Source: Rhodanobacter sp. FDAARGOS 1247 (lineage in GTDB: Bacteria > Pseudomonadota > Gammaproteobacteria > Xanthomonadales > Rhodanobacteraceae). Taken from it: a stretch of DNA of 64,000 bases. The stretch covers positions 3,100,001 to 3,164,000 of the forward strand of contig NZ_CP069535.1 in assembly GCF_016889805.1 (NCBI RefSeq). The letters are read 5' to 3'. Every line of letters begins with the position of its first letter. Position 1 is the first letter of the stretch. The position numbers and the translations under genes are program-made. The notes under the pieces are model-generated. The model was not told where the DNA came from and ran no database searches. It worked only from the letters and a program-made list of their open reading frames with translations. Of the stretch, positions 26,326 through 35,935 are shown piece by piece.

Positions 26326-26972
26326 TGTTCCAGACAAATTCCGGCCGGGACTGCGCCCGCGCCTGGGAAGCCATGCCCTGGGTACTGCAGGGCAGCGCCC
26401 CGCAGGAACAGGGCGAATCACTGATGAGCCACCTGGTGCATTGCGAGGCGTGCCGCACCGAGTTTGCGCGGCAGAGCCGACTGCAGCTGGCGCTGTCGCT
26501 GCCCTCGGACATTCCGCTGGATGCCAACGTGGGACTGAAGCACCTGCTGGGTCGCCTGGATGCGCCCGCCCCGCTGGAAGCGCCCGCCCGCTCGCGCACG
26601 GCAGGCTGGCTGACCCGCGCCCTGGTCGCCGCCGTGCTGGTCCAGGCGATCGGCCTCGGTGCGCTGGGCATGCGACTGTGGTCCGAAGACGCCAGCCCCC
26701 GCTACCGCACGCTCAGCGAATCGCCCGTGCCCGGCACGCCGGGCTCGATCGCAGCGGGCTCCATCCACGTCGTGCCCGATGCCGGCATGAAGCTCGCCGA
26801 CTGGGATGCGTTGCTGCATGCCCTTGGCCTGCAGGTGGTCGCCGGTCCCAATGAGGTCGGCGCCTATACGGTCGTGCCGCGAGGCCCGAACTCGACCCGG
26901 CAGCACGTGCTGCAGCAGCTGCGCGCCACCCGCGGCATCCGCCTGGCCGAACCGGTGACCACCACGCCATGA
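26322..26972 (+). CDS. ZAS-domain anti-sigma factor with periplasmic I9-like domain
   Basis: The 216-residue protein has the zinc anti-sigma motif H37-x3-C41-x2-C44 (HLVHCEAC) in its cytoplasmic part and one membrane segment at about 94-117. A periplasmic domain at roughly 145-216 begins GSIHVVPDAGMKLADWDALL and ends LQQLRATRGIRLAEPV. That domain looks like the prodomain/inhibitor I9 fold of subtilases, and its end parallels ADARVRLAQPL in the neighbouring protease. Coupled to the sigma factor (ATGA) and to the protease (ATGA), it is probably the regulator of this sigma factor. Confidence 0.82.
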   Translation: MMFQTNSGRDCARAWEAMPWVLQGSAPQEQGESLMSHLVHCEACRTEFARQSRLQLALSLPSDIPLDANVGLKHLLGRLDAPAPLEAPARSRTAGWLTRALVAAVLVQAIGLGALGMRLWSEDASPRYRTLSESPVPGTPGSIAAGSIHVVPDAGMKLADWDALLHALGLQVVAGPNEVGAYTVVPRGPNSTRQHVLQQLRATRGIRLAEPVTTTP

Positions 26973-28273
26973 AATGCGGCGTCCTGGTCCTCGCTGCCGC
27001 GATGGCCCTGAGTGCCTGCGCGCGCCTGCCGCCGGTGGCGTCGGCCGGCGATCACGCCGCTACGGGCCGCGCCACGCTGGCCAGCGTGTCTACCATGGAC
27101 AGCCAGCGCGACATCGTGCTGGCGGTGGCCAATCCGCTGGCACCGCCTGCTACGCACGCGGGTTCCAGCCTGCTCGGTTACCTGCCATCGGCGAACTACG
27201 GGATCGGCCAGCGGGCGGCATCGACCCTCGCGGCGCTGAAGAAGATCTATGGCTGGCAGGAGGTGACCGGCTGGCCGATCAAGGCGCTGGACGTGTACTG
27301 CATCGTGCTGACGCCGCCCCCCGGGATGTCCCGCGACACGCTGCTCAAGGCGCTGGCCGCGGACGCCCGGGTGCGACTCGCCCAGCCGCTGCAAAGCTAT
27401 TCGACCTACGCCGACCCGCCGCCACCGGATGCCCGCCGATACAACGATCCCTACGCCGACCTGCAGCGCGGCTTCGTCGAGACCGATGCCGCCGTCGCGC
27501 ACAACCTCAGCCGCGGCGACGGGGTTCATGTCGCGATCATCGATACCGGCGCCGACCTGGCCCACCCCGACCTGCAGGGGCGCATCCGCGACACGCAGAA
27601 CCTGGTCGACGCGGACCGCACGGCGTTCGACCGCGACAACCACGGCACCGAAGTCGCCGGGGTGATCGCCGCCACCGCCGACAACCACCGGGGCATCGTG
27701 GGGATCGCGCCCGGCGCGGTACTGAGCGTCTACAAGGCCTGCTGGTATCCGCCGGTGCCCGGCGCGGGCGCCCGCTGCAACACCTTCACCCTGGCCAAGG
27801 CGCTGGCGGCGGTGATCGACACCGATACGCGCATCATCAACCTGAGCCTGGGCGGCCCCGCCGATCCCCTGCTCGACGAATTGCTGAGCCGTCTGCTCGA
27901 GCAGGGCCGCATCGTGATCACGGCGATGCCGCCGGACGGCAACGTCGGCGGATTTCCCGACCGCGCGCCGGGCGTCATCGTGGTGCGCACCAGCCGTGCG
28001 ACGGAGGCGCCGCCCGGCGTGCTGAGCGCCCCGGGCAGCGACATCCTCACCACCCAGCCCGGCGGCGGCTACGACTTCACCTCCGGCTCGTCGATGGCGG
28101 CGGCACATGTCAGCGGCATCACCGCTCTGCTGCTGGCGATGGCCCCCGCGCTGGATGCACGTTCGGTCCACGACCTGCTGCTGCAGAGCAGCCGCGTTTC
28201 CGACGGCATGCTCCAGGTGAATGCGGCGGCGGCCATGGCGCGCCTGCGCGAGAGGCGGAAAGCCGGCCGCTGA
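26969..28273 (+). CDS. subtilisin-like S8 serine protease, lipoprotein
   Basis: The 434-residue protein starts MKCGVLVLAAAMALSACAR, a lipobox L-S-A-C. A prodomain-like segment follows at about 105-142 (VYCIVLTPPPGMSRDTLLKA, ADARVRLAQP). The catalytic triad is D192 (IIDTGADLAHP), H225 (NHGTEVAGVIAA) and S375 (SGSSMAAAHVSG), with the usual P of S-M-A-x-P-H replaced by A. It is probably anchored in the outer or inner membrane with the catalytic domain in the periplasm. Translation is coupled to the anti-sigma gene, whose periplasmic domain could be its inhibitor or substrate. Confidence 0.88.
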   Translation: MKCGVLVLAAAMALSACARLPPVASAGDHAATGRATLASVSTMDSQRDIVLAVANPLAPPATHAGSSLLGYLPSANYGIGQRAASTLAALKKIYGWQEVTGWPIKALDVYCIVLTPPPGMSRDTLLKALAADARVRLAQPLQSYSTYADPPPPDARRYNDPYADLQRGFVETDAAVAHNLSRGDGVHVAIIDTGADLAHPDLQGRIRDTQNLVDADRTAFDRDNHGTEVAGVIAATADNHRGIVGIAPGAVLSVYKACWYPPVPGAGARCNTFTLAKALAAVIDTDTRIINLSLGGPADPLLDELLSRLLEQGRIVITAMPPDGNVGGFPDRAPGVIVVRTSRATEAPPGVLSAPGSDILTTQPGGGYDFTSGSSMAAAHVSGITALLLAMAPALDARSVHDLLLQSSRVSDGMLQVNAAAAMARLRERRKAGR

Positions 28274-28324
28274 CCCGGCCGCCACATCAGCGAGGCCGTG
28301 ATCTTGCGCCCCGCGCGTCGTGTC

Positions 28325-28346
28325 GCCGGCGGGCATCTTCGCCGGC
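28325..28346. terminator. GC-rich hairpin between convergent genes
   Basis: GCCGGCG at 28325-28331 and CGCCGGC at 28340-28346 can pair around an 8-base loop. The hairpin lies between the convergent protease and YihY genes, where a bidirectional stop is expected, but there is no T-tract on either side. It is therefore at best a weak or Rho-assisted terminator. Confidence 0.35.
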
Positions 28347-28368
28347 ACCCACGGATGGACACCACGGC

Positions 28369-29241
28369 TCAGCCGCTGCGTATTTCCTTGTCGTTCGAAC
28401 GTTCCGCCTGCTGCTCGGGCCGCGCCTTTTCGCCGCGGGCGGCGGACAGTCCGTGGGTGAGTTCGGCGCCCATCAGCACGATGGTCGAGGCGTAGTAGAC
28501 CCAGGTGAGCAGCACCACCAGCGCGCCCGCCGGTCCGTAGGCGCCGCCCACGCTGGCGTGGCGGATGTACAGGTCGATCGCGTACTTGCCGGCGATGAAC
28601 AGCACGGTGGTGAGCAAGGCGCCGCGCCAGGCATCCGCCCACGCGATGCGCGCATCGGGCAGGACGCGATACATCGCGCCGAACGCCGCGATGAACACCA
28701 GCAGCGAAATCACCTGCTCGGCGACGCTCCAGATCCACGAATCCGTCGGCACGAAGAAACGGATCAGCGTGCTGACCACGAACGACACGATCAGCAGGAA
28801 GGTGACGCCGACCAGCAGCGCGATCGCCCGGGCGCGCGCCCACAGCCAGGCGGTGATGGCCTTGCCGGGGCGGGCCTGGACATCCCAGATGACGTTGAGC
28901 GCGCCCTGCAACTGGGCGAAAACCACCGAGGCGCTGAACAGCGTGATCAACAGGCCCACCACCCCGGCGACGTTGCCCAGCGTCGGCCTGGACTTCGCGT
29001 TCTGCAGCACCAGGGTGATCGCGCCGGCGGCCTTTGCGCCCAGTATCCCGGCCAGCCCGTCGGTCAGCTGTTGCTGCCACTCCGGCCGCAACGCAGCCAG
29101 CAGCCACAGCAACAACACGATCAGCGGTGCGAACGACAGCGCGGAGTAGAACGCGATGGCCGCCGCGCGGGTCAGCAGCGCGTCGTCGCCGATCCCTCCG
29201 ATCGTCTTGCGCAGGATGCTGGCCAGTCGCGACAGCTGCAT
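28369..29241 (-). CDS. YihY/BrkB-family integral membrane protein
   Basis: The 290-residue protein has six hydrophobic segments in the YihY/virulence-factor-BrkB layout: ALLTRAAAIAFYSALSFAPL near the start, LGNVAGVVGLLITLFSASVVFAQL, then LVGVTFLLIVSFVVSTLIR and YGPAGALVVLLTWVYYASTIVLMGAE. The family was once called ribonuclease BN by mistake; its function remains undefined and it is probably a transporter-like protein. A charged C-terminal tail follows, ending NDKEIRSG. It faces the protease gene convergently and is followed by a DUF421 gene on the same strand. Confidence 0.85.
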   Translation of the reverse strand: MQLSRLASILRKTIGGIGDDALLTRAAAIAFYSALSFAPLIVLLLWLLAALRPEWQQQLTDGLAGILGAKAAGAITLVLQNAKSRPTLGNVAGVVGLLITLFSASVVFAQLQGALNVIWDVQARPGKAITAWLWARARAIALLVGVTFLLIVSFVVSTLIRFFVPTDSWIWSVAEQVISLLVFIAAFGAMYRVLPDARIAWADAWRGALLTTVLFIAGKYAIDLYIRHASVGGAYGPAGALVVLLTWVYYASTIVLMGAELTHGLSAARGEKARPEQQAERSNDKEIRSG

Positions 29242-29275
29242 GGGCTTCCCCGGTGGTTGACCGTTGGCGGCGCGT

Positions 29276-29761
29276 CTACGCCGACCGCTTCTTCTTCAGC
29301 ACGCTGAAGGAGCCGTCGCTTTCCAGGTACATCGCCCTGACCTCGTCGAGCCGCTCGACGTCGGACAGCCGCAACTGCGCTTCGATCTCCTGCTCGGTGA
29401 GGTTTTCCCGGCGCATGTTGCCGCGCTGCAGGCGACCGTGGCGGATCATGAGCACCGGCGGCGCGTCGGTCAGCCGCGAGATCAGCGCGTAACGGCAACC
29501 CAGGTAATCCAGCAGATAGTTCCAGCAGACCAGGGTGGCGATCAGGGTCGCGCCGTCGGCCACCGTCTGGCCGTCGCCGATCATGGCGTTCTGCGCCGCG
29601 TCGCCCAGCAGCACCACGAACAGGATGTCCGCGATCCCGGCCGATCCCGCGTTGCGGCGCAGGACGAAGCGGAAGATCACGAACAGGAACCAATACATCA
29701 GGCTGCCCCGGACCAGGATCTCCAGGGGCGACATGCTGAACGCGAGAAAGGACATGTTCAT
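29276..29761 (-). CDS. DUF421 (YetF-like) membrane protein
   Basis: The 161-residue protein begins MNMSFLAFSMSPLEILVRGSLMYWFLFVIFRFVLRR, with three hydrophobic segments, then ADILFVVLLGDAAQNAMIGDG, a family signature. The soluble C-terminal domain has PPVLMIRHGRLQRGNMRRENL and LSDVERLDEVRAMYLESDGSFSVLKKK. DUF421 proteins are found near stress and DNA-repair genes, but their role is not firmly known. The start at 29761 was chosen over an in-frame extension to 29809 as its hydrophobic segment starts right away. A second copy lies at 38,670-39,149. Confidence 0.8.
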   Translation of the reverse strand: MNMSFLAFSMSPLEILVRGSLMYWFLFVIFRFVLRRNAGSAGIADILFVVLLGDAAQNAMIGDGQTVADGATLIATLVCWNYLLDYLGCRYALISRLTDAPPVLMIRHGRLQRGNMRRENLTEQEIEAQLRLSDVERLDEVRAMYLESDGSFSVLKKKRSA

Positions 29762-29866
29762 CGGTCTGTCCACGGCTTGCCGCGGGTTCGTGCGCTCCCC
29801 CGCGGGCATCCGGCGGCCACGGTCACGGCCGGAAGCCTGAAGCGGATGCCGGCGGGCATCGACCGA

Positions 29867-30028
29867 TCAACCCGCACCGGTCTTGCGGCGGGACTCGCTG
29901 TCGATGTCCTGCCGGTCTTCGCGGACCTCGCGGTCGCGCTCTTTCTGGTTGGGGGCGTCCTTCTTCGCGACATCGTCGTCGTTGCGATCGCCGTCGCCAT
30001 GCCTGCGGTTTCGAACCGGCTCGACCAT
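29867..30028 (-). CDS. small highly charged protein (53 aa)
   Basis: A 53-residue open frame starts MVEPVRNRRHGDGDRNDDDV and is full of D, E, R and K, with no hydrophobic segment. Its ATG at 30028 is preceded by AGGAGA with an 8-base spacer, one of the better ribosome binding sites in the window. It probably encodes a real small hydrophilic protein, possibly disordered. Its function is unknown; similar tiny charged proteins are frequent in stress islands of this group. It is on the opposite strand from the DUF72 gene just to its right. Confidence 0.55.
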   Translation of the reverse strand: MVEPVRNRRHGDGDRNDDDVAKKDAPNQKERDREVREDRQDIDSESRRKTGAG

Positions 30029-30190
30029 GTCTGCGCTCTCCTGTCGAAAGCTGCACCTTGCACGCGGTCGCATCAAGAAAGGGTGACCACAAACCGCCCC
30101 CTGATCCGGTACCCGGCACCACCCGTCTTCATCGGCGGACCACGGCCGGCGCGGTAGCGTCATCGCCCATCGATGACTTGTGGAAGCTCC

Positions 30191-31063
30191 ATGGCCAGAC
30201 TGCGCATCGGCATTTCCGGCTGGCGCTACGCGCCATGGCGTGGAAGGTTCTATCCGCAGGAGCTGCCGCAGCGACTGGAACTCCACTACGCCTCACGCCA
30301 GCTCGACACCATCGAGATCAACGGTTCGTTCTATTCGCTGCAGCGGCCCGACAGCTGGCGCAGCTGGTATCGCGACACGCCGCCCGGTTTCGTCTTCGCC
30401 GTGAAGGCGCCACGCTTCATCACCCACGTGCGCCGGCTGCGCGAGGTGGACAAGCCCCTGGCCAATTTCTTTGCCTCCGGTGTGCTGGAGCTGCGCCAGA
30501 AACTGGGACCGCTGCTGTGGCAGTTTCCGCCGAACCTGAAATACGACCACGGGCTGTTCGATGCCTTCCTTGCCTCGCTGCCGCGCGACAGCCAGTCCGC
30601 CCTGCGACTGGCCAGGCAACACGACCATCACGCCCGCTTCGTCGGCGACCTCTCGCCACGACGCAATCACCGCCTTCGGCACGCCATCGAAATACGCCGC
30701 GACAGCTTCAGCAATCCTGCCTTCATCGCCCTGTTGCGCAGGCATCGCGTGGCCCTGGTGGTCTCCGACGCGGCCACGACGTGGCCCCAGCTGCATGACC
30801 TGACCGGAGGCTTCGTCTACATGCGCATGCATGGCGACCAGGTCCTCTATTCCAGCGGCTATTCCGATGCCGCGCTGGACGAATGGGCCCGACGCATCCG
30901 CGCATGGATGAGCGGCGGGCAGTCCGCCGACGACAGCCATCGCGCCAGCAGCACGCCCCCACCACCGCGAAAGTCGCGCGACGTGTACTGCTACTTCGAC
31001 AACGACGCCAAGGTGAAGGCGCCGTTCGACGCGATGAAGCTGCGCCGGCGCCTGCAGGCCTGA
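30191..31063 (+). CDS. DUF72-family protein
   Basis: The 290-residue protein starts MARLRIGISGWRYAPWRGRFYPQ and has LDTIEINGSFYSLQRPDSW, then FVFAVKAPRFITH, and ends CYFDNDAKVKAPFDAMKL. These are the DUF72 TIM-barrel motifs (YecE family). Its function is not established; the barrel is reminiscent of endonuclease-like or sugar-phosphate enzymes. A second DUF72 gene is at 35,936-36,685. The start at 30191 follows GGAAG at a short distance; an in-frame ATG at 30173 would add six residues. Confidence 0.85.
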   Translation: MARLRIGISGWRYAPWRGRFYPQELPQRLELHYASRQLDTIEINGSFYSLQRPDSWRSWYRDTPPGFVFAVKAPRFITHVRRLREVDKPLANFFASGVLELRQKLGPLLWQFPPNLKYDHGLFDAFLASLPRDSQSALRLARQHDHHARFVGDLSPRRNHRLRHAIEIRRDSFSNPAFIALLRRHRVALVVSDAATTWPQLHDLTGGFVYMRMHGDQVLYSSGYSDAALDEWARRIRAWMSGGQSADDSHRASSTPPPPRKSRDVYCYFDNDAKVKAPFDAMKLRRRLQA

Positions 31064-31072
31064 CAGCCGCCT

Positions 31073-32218
<1,146 letters not shown>

Positions 32219-32260
32219 TTACACTCACCCGGACAATGCACGGTCGCCGGGACTTGGAAG

Positions 32261-32617
32261 ATGCCATTCGAAAAGGGAAAGCGGGTCTTGGTGGTCGAGG
32301 ACGACCCCGTCGTCGCCATGGTGGTGGAAGACAGCTTGCGCGACATGGGGCTGGAGGTTTTCGTCGACCTCTCCCTCATCGATGCGCTGGGTGACATCGA
32401 GAGCGGCGACTTCGATGCGGCCCTGCTCGACGTGGGCCTGCGTGGCGAGACCGCGCACCCGGTGATGCTCGCGCTGCAGCAGCGGCAGGTGCCGTTCATG
32501 GTGATGTCGGGTGGTGACCTGCAGGAGCTGGCAGCGGAATTCCCCGGCGTCCGGATGATGTCGAAGCCGCTGGACATGAAGTCGCTGTGCAAGGCCGTGC
32601 AGGATCTGCTGGCCTGA
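32261..32617 (+). CDS. stand-alone response regulator receiver
   Basis: The 118-residue protein is only a receiver domain: acidic pair D14-D15 (VVEDDPVVAM), phosphorylation site D57 (ALLDVGL) and the conserved lysine in MMSKPLD near residue 103. There is no output domain, so it resembles single-domain receivers that act as phosphate relays or bind other proteins. Its likely partner is the adjacent hybrid histidine kinase, which is convergent on the other strand with only 46 bases between stops. A hemerythrin gene precedes it by 132 bases. Confidence 0.85.
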   Translation: MPFEKGKRVLVVEDDPVVAMVVEDSLRDMGLEVFVDLSLIDALGDIESGDFDAALLDVGLRGETAHPVMLALQQRQVPFMVMSGGDLQELAAEFPGVRMMSKPLDMKSLCKAVQDLLA

Positions 32618-32663
32618 CGTCGGCTTGCCGACGGTTCGCTGAACGACCGCGCGTTTCACGCGC

Positions 32664-35600
32664 TCAGGACAAGTCCCCCGCCCGGGCATCCCCCAGCATT
32701 CGGCGCAGCCGGGTCGCCAGCGCCTCGACGGTGAATGGCTTGGTGATCAGCTCCATCCCCGCGGCAAATCCTTCGGATGCCGAAGCATCGGACGCGTAGC
32801 CGGTCATCAGCAGGACCTTGAGGTCGGGCCGCAGGGCCCGCGACGCATCGGCCAGGGCCCGACCGTTCATGCCGGGCAGGCCGATGTCGGAAATCAGCAG
32901 GTGGACGTCTTCGCAGGACCTCAGCGCAGCCAGCCCCGCTTCGCCGTCGGCGGCCTCCAGCACCATGTAGCCCAATTGATGCAGCACCTCGACCACCACG
33001 TGGCGCACCACCTCTTCATCCTCCACCACCAGCACGATCTCGCCCTGGCCGGGCGCAGCCGGCGCGAGCCGTGTCGGCGGTAAGGTTTCCCGCCCGGTCT
33101 CGTCCAGGTGATACGGCAGATACAGCACCACGGTGCTGCCCTGGCCCGGCATGCTGCGGATGTCGCAGTAGCCGTTTGACTGCCGCGCAAACCCGTACAC
33201 CATCGACAGGCCCAGCCCCGTGCCCTGGCCCACCGCCTTGGTGGTGAAGAAGGGCTCGAACGCACGATCGATCACCTCGGGACTCATGCCGATGCCGGTG
33301 TCAACGACCTCGATGCAGATGTAGCGGTCGCTGTTCACTTCATGCCATTGGCGCGTCTTGACGTCGTCGGCGGTCACGTTGCGCGAGCGGATGATCAGCC
33401 GGCCACCCTCGGGCATCGCGTCGCGGGCGTTGATCGACAGGTTCAGCACGGCGCTTTCGAGCTGGTTGGGATCGCATAGCGCCGGCCAGAGGTCGGGCGC
33501 CAGGTCGAATTCCAGGCTGACCTGTTCGCCCAGGGTGCGCTGCAACAGGTCGGCCATCGACAGCATCAGCGGATTGGCCTGCACCGGTCGCGGGTCCAGC
33601 GGCTGGCGTCGCGAGAAGGCCAGCAGCCGATGGGTCATCGCCGCGGCGCGGTTGGCCGAGTTCAACGCGCCATCGACGAAACGCGTCACCTCGCTCGTCC
33701 TGCCCGCGTCCACCCGCAGCTGGATCAGGTCGAGCGAACCGATGATCCCCTGCAGAAGATTGTTGAAGTCGTGGGCAAGCCCGCCGGTCAGCTGGCCCAC
33801 CGCCTCCATCTTCTGCGCCTGACGCAGTTGCGCCTCGATCAGCACCTTCTCGCTGAGGTCGCGGATGAAGATGTTGGTGCGGTAGCCCTGGTGCAGGGAC
33901 AGCGAGCTGACGCTGATCTCCACCGGAATCCTGCGACCATCACGGCTGACCATCTCGATCGGCCGCACGGCCGCGCCCGAGGCACCCCGCGCGGACGGCG
34001 AGCGCAGGCTGTCCTCGAAGCGCTGGCGGTCCGGCTCCGCCACCACCAGGGCGGACAGCGGCTGGCCGATGGCCTGTTCCCGCTGCCAGCCGAACAGGCT
34101 TTCCGCGCGCGGATTCCAGCGGACGATCAGGCCGCCCTCGTCCAGTTGCGCGAAGCCGTCCAGCGCGGTGTCGATCACGCCGCGAGCCAGGTATTCGCTT
34201 TCCACCAGCGCCGTCTCGGCCTGCATCCGCTCGGTGACGTCACGGGTGATCTTGGCAAAACCGATCAGCCTGCCGCCGTCGTGGATCGGGTCGACCACCA
34301 CGTTGGCCCAGAAGCGGCTGCCATCCTTGCGCACGCGCCACCCTTCCGCGTTGTAGCGTCCTTCGCGGCGGGCGGTCTCCAGGGCGGCCGCCGGCATGCC
34401 CCTGGCGCAATCCTCGGGCGTGTAGAAGCGGGAGAAATGCGTGCCGATGACATCCTCGGCGGTGTATCCCTTGATGCGTTCGGCGCCGGCGTTCCAGTTG
34501 GTGATCACGCCCTGCGGATCGAGCATGTAGATCGCGTAGTCGATCACGCTGCCCACCAGCAGGGCGAAATTGCGCTCGCTGCGATGCAGGTTCATCGACG
34601 TCGTTTCCGCCACCCGGATGCGTTCGGACACGCGCTGTTCCAGCCGGGCGTTGCGCCCTTGCAGGGCCTGCTCGGCTTCCTTTTGTCCGGTGACGTCGAG
34701 CAGCATGTTCACGCCGCCGCTGAGGCTGCCGTCGTCATCGAACAGGGGCGTGGGATAGGTGGCCAGCGTGAGCCGGCTGCCATCGGGCCGTTCGGCCACC
34801 ACCATCTCGCCGTGCACCGGCCGCGCCTCGCGGAGCGCGATGGCCATCGGATACCGCTCGCGAGGCAGCGGTGTGCCGTCCAGTCCGGACAGCTTCCACG
34901 AGGCCGCCCAGTTCTCGCCCAGCGAGGGGCGCCGTCCGGCGAGATCGATCGCCGCCTCGTTGAAGAAGGTGAGCCTGCCTGCCGCATCGGTGGTGTAGAC
35001 CGCCACCGGCAGGGCCTGCAGCACCTGGCCGGAAAACTGCTCGCGCTTGCGGATCGTCCGGCTCAGCTGCTCCTGCCCGGAGACGTCGACGGTGAAGCAG
35101 CGCGAGTGGACGAACTGGCCATCGGCAAAGCGGCCGCTGGAGCTGATCTGCACGTGCCGCACGCGACCGTCCGCACCCACCAGCCGGGCCGGATACCGGT
35201 CCACCGATTCACCCGCGCGGACCTGTTCGAGCAGCCGGGCCAGGCGGTCGCCGTCGGCATCGAACTCGCCCAGCTTGTGGCCCACGTATTCGTCGCGCCG
35301 GTAGCCAAGCAGGTCCAGTTCCGTCCGGTTCGCGCGCAGTATCGTGCCGTCCGCCGCGACCAGGCGCAGCCCCACCGCGCCGTTCTCGAAAAGGTCTTCC
35401 GCGTCGTCGCTGGCGCGAGCCAGCTGGAAGCATTTCAGCAGAACACCGGAAGGAAGCTCGCCGCCCATCACGGCCGACACGCTGAGCGAAGCGCGCAGCC
35501 GCTCGCCGGCGGCGGCCTCCAGCACGATGTCGATGTCGTCCGCTGCATCGCTGGCCTGTGCTGCATGCGGCGATGCCCCGGCCGCGGTCCACAGCGCGTG

Positions 35601-35780
35601 GTCGCTGCCGCCGACCCGCAGGGCATCGCCCCACAGCCGGGCGGCCTTCGCATTGCAGGCAAGCACCACGCCGCTGCCGTCGCACAGATAGGCCGGCATC
35701 GGCATCGCCTCCAGCAAGGCCGGGAAAGATCCGGAGTAACCTCCCGCGCCAACTGTCCCAGCCATCCGCCCCACCCCCAT
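32664..35780 (-). CDS. multi-PAS hybrid sensor histidine kinase
   Basis: The 1038-residue protein has no membrane segment and is thus probably cytoplasmic. It holds four or more PAS/PAC domains in about the first 620 residues (one reads ALLVGSVIDYAIYMLDPQGV, another LAYRG-less LIGYRRDEYVGHKLGEFD-like). A HisKA domain with the catalytic histidine in GGLAHDFNNLLQGIIGSL follows, then a HATPase domain (VVDTGIGMSPEVI and GTGLGLSMVYG). A C-terminal receiver has VEDEEVVRHVV and DIGLPGMNG. It probably senses redox or small molecules through PAS and feeds a receiver such as 32,261-32,617. The start could also be ATG 35765. Confidence 0.9.
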   Translation of the reverse strand: MGVGRMAGTVGAGGYSGSFPALLEAMPMPAYLCDGSGVVLACNAKAARLWGDALRVGGSDHALWTAAGASPHAAQASDAADDIDIVLEAAAGERLRASLSVSAVMGGELPSGVLLKCFQLARASDDAEDLFENGAVGLRLVAADGTILRANRTELDLLGYRRDEYVGHKLGEFDADGDRLARLLEQVRAGESVDRYPARLVGADGRVRHVQISSSGRFADGQFVHSRCFTVDVSGQEQLSRTIRKREQFSGQVLQALPVAVYTTDAAGRLTFFNEAAIDLAGRRPSLGENWAASWKLSGLDGTPLPRERYPMAIALREARPVHGEMVVAERPDGSRLTLATYPTPLFDDDGSLSGGVNMLLDVTGQKEAEQALQGRNARLEQRVSERIRVAETTSMNLHRSERNFALLVGSVIDYAIYMLDPQGVITNWNAGAERIKGYTAEDVIGTHFSRFYTPEDCARGMPAAALETARREGRYNAEGWRVRKDGSRFWANVVVDPIHDGGRLIGFAKITRDVTERMQAETALVESEYLARGVIDTALDGFAQLDEGGLIVRWNPRAESLFGWQREQAIGQPLSALVVAEPDRQRFEDSLRSPSARGASGAAVRPIEMVSRDGRRIPVEISVSSLSLHQGYRTNIFIRDLSEKVLIEAQLRQAQKMEAVGQLTGGLAHDFNNLLQGIIGSLDLIQLRVDAGRTSEVTRFVDGALNSANRAAAMTHRLLAFSRRQPLDPRPVQANPLMLSMADLLQRTLGEQVSLEFDLAPDLWPALCDPNQLESAVLNLSINARDAMPEGGRLIIRSRNVTADDVKTRQWHEVNSDRYICIEVVDTGIGMSPEVIDRAFEPFFTTKAVGQGTGLGLSMVYGFARQSNGYCDIRSMPGQGSTVVLYLPYHLDETGRETLPPTRLAPAAPGQGEIVLVVEDEEVVRHVVVEVLHQLGYMVLEAADGEAGLAALRSCEDVHLLISDIGLPGMNGRALADASRALRPDLKVLLMTGYASDASASEGFAAGMELITKPFTVEALATRLRRMLGDARAGDLS

Positions 35781-35935
35781 GCCCTGTCTGTCGACCTGAT
35801 TCGAAGGGCTGGCTTCGAAGCGTCGTGCGATGCATTCACGACCCTCTCACGCGGCGTCTTCAATCTTCGATCTTCAACTATAACAACGCCCGCCCTCCAC
35901 ACCCCGCCAAGCATGCTGCCGTGACTGTCCACGCG

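Noticed and set aside
33630..35924. 764-codon plus-strand open frame opposite the multi-PAS kinase.
   Set aside because: It is a mirror of PAS/kinase coding sequence and shows no recognisable motif.
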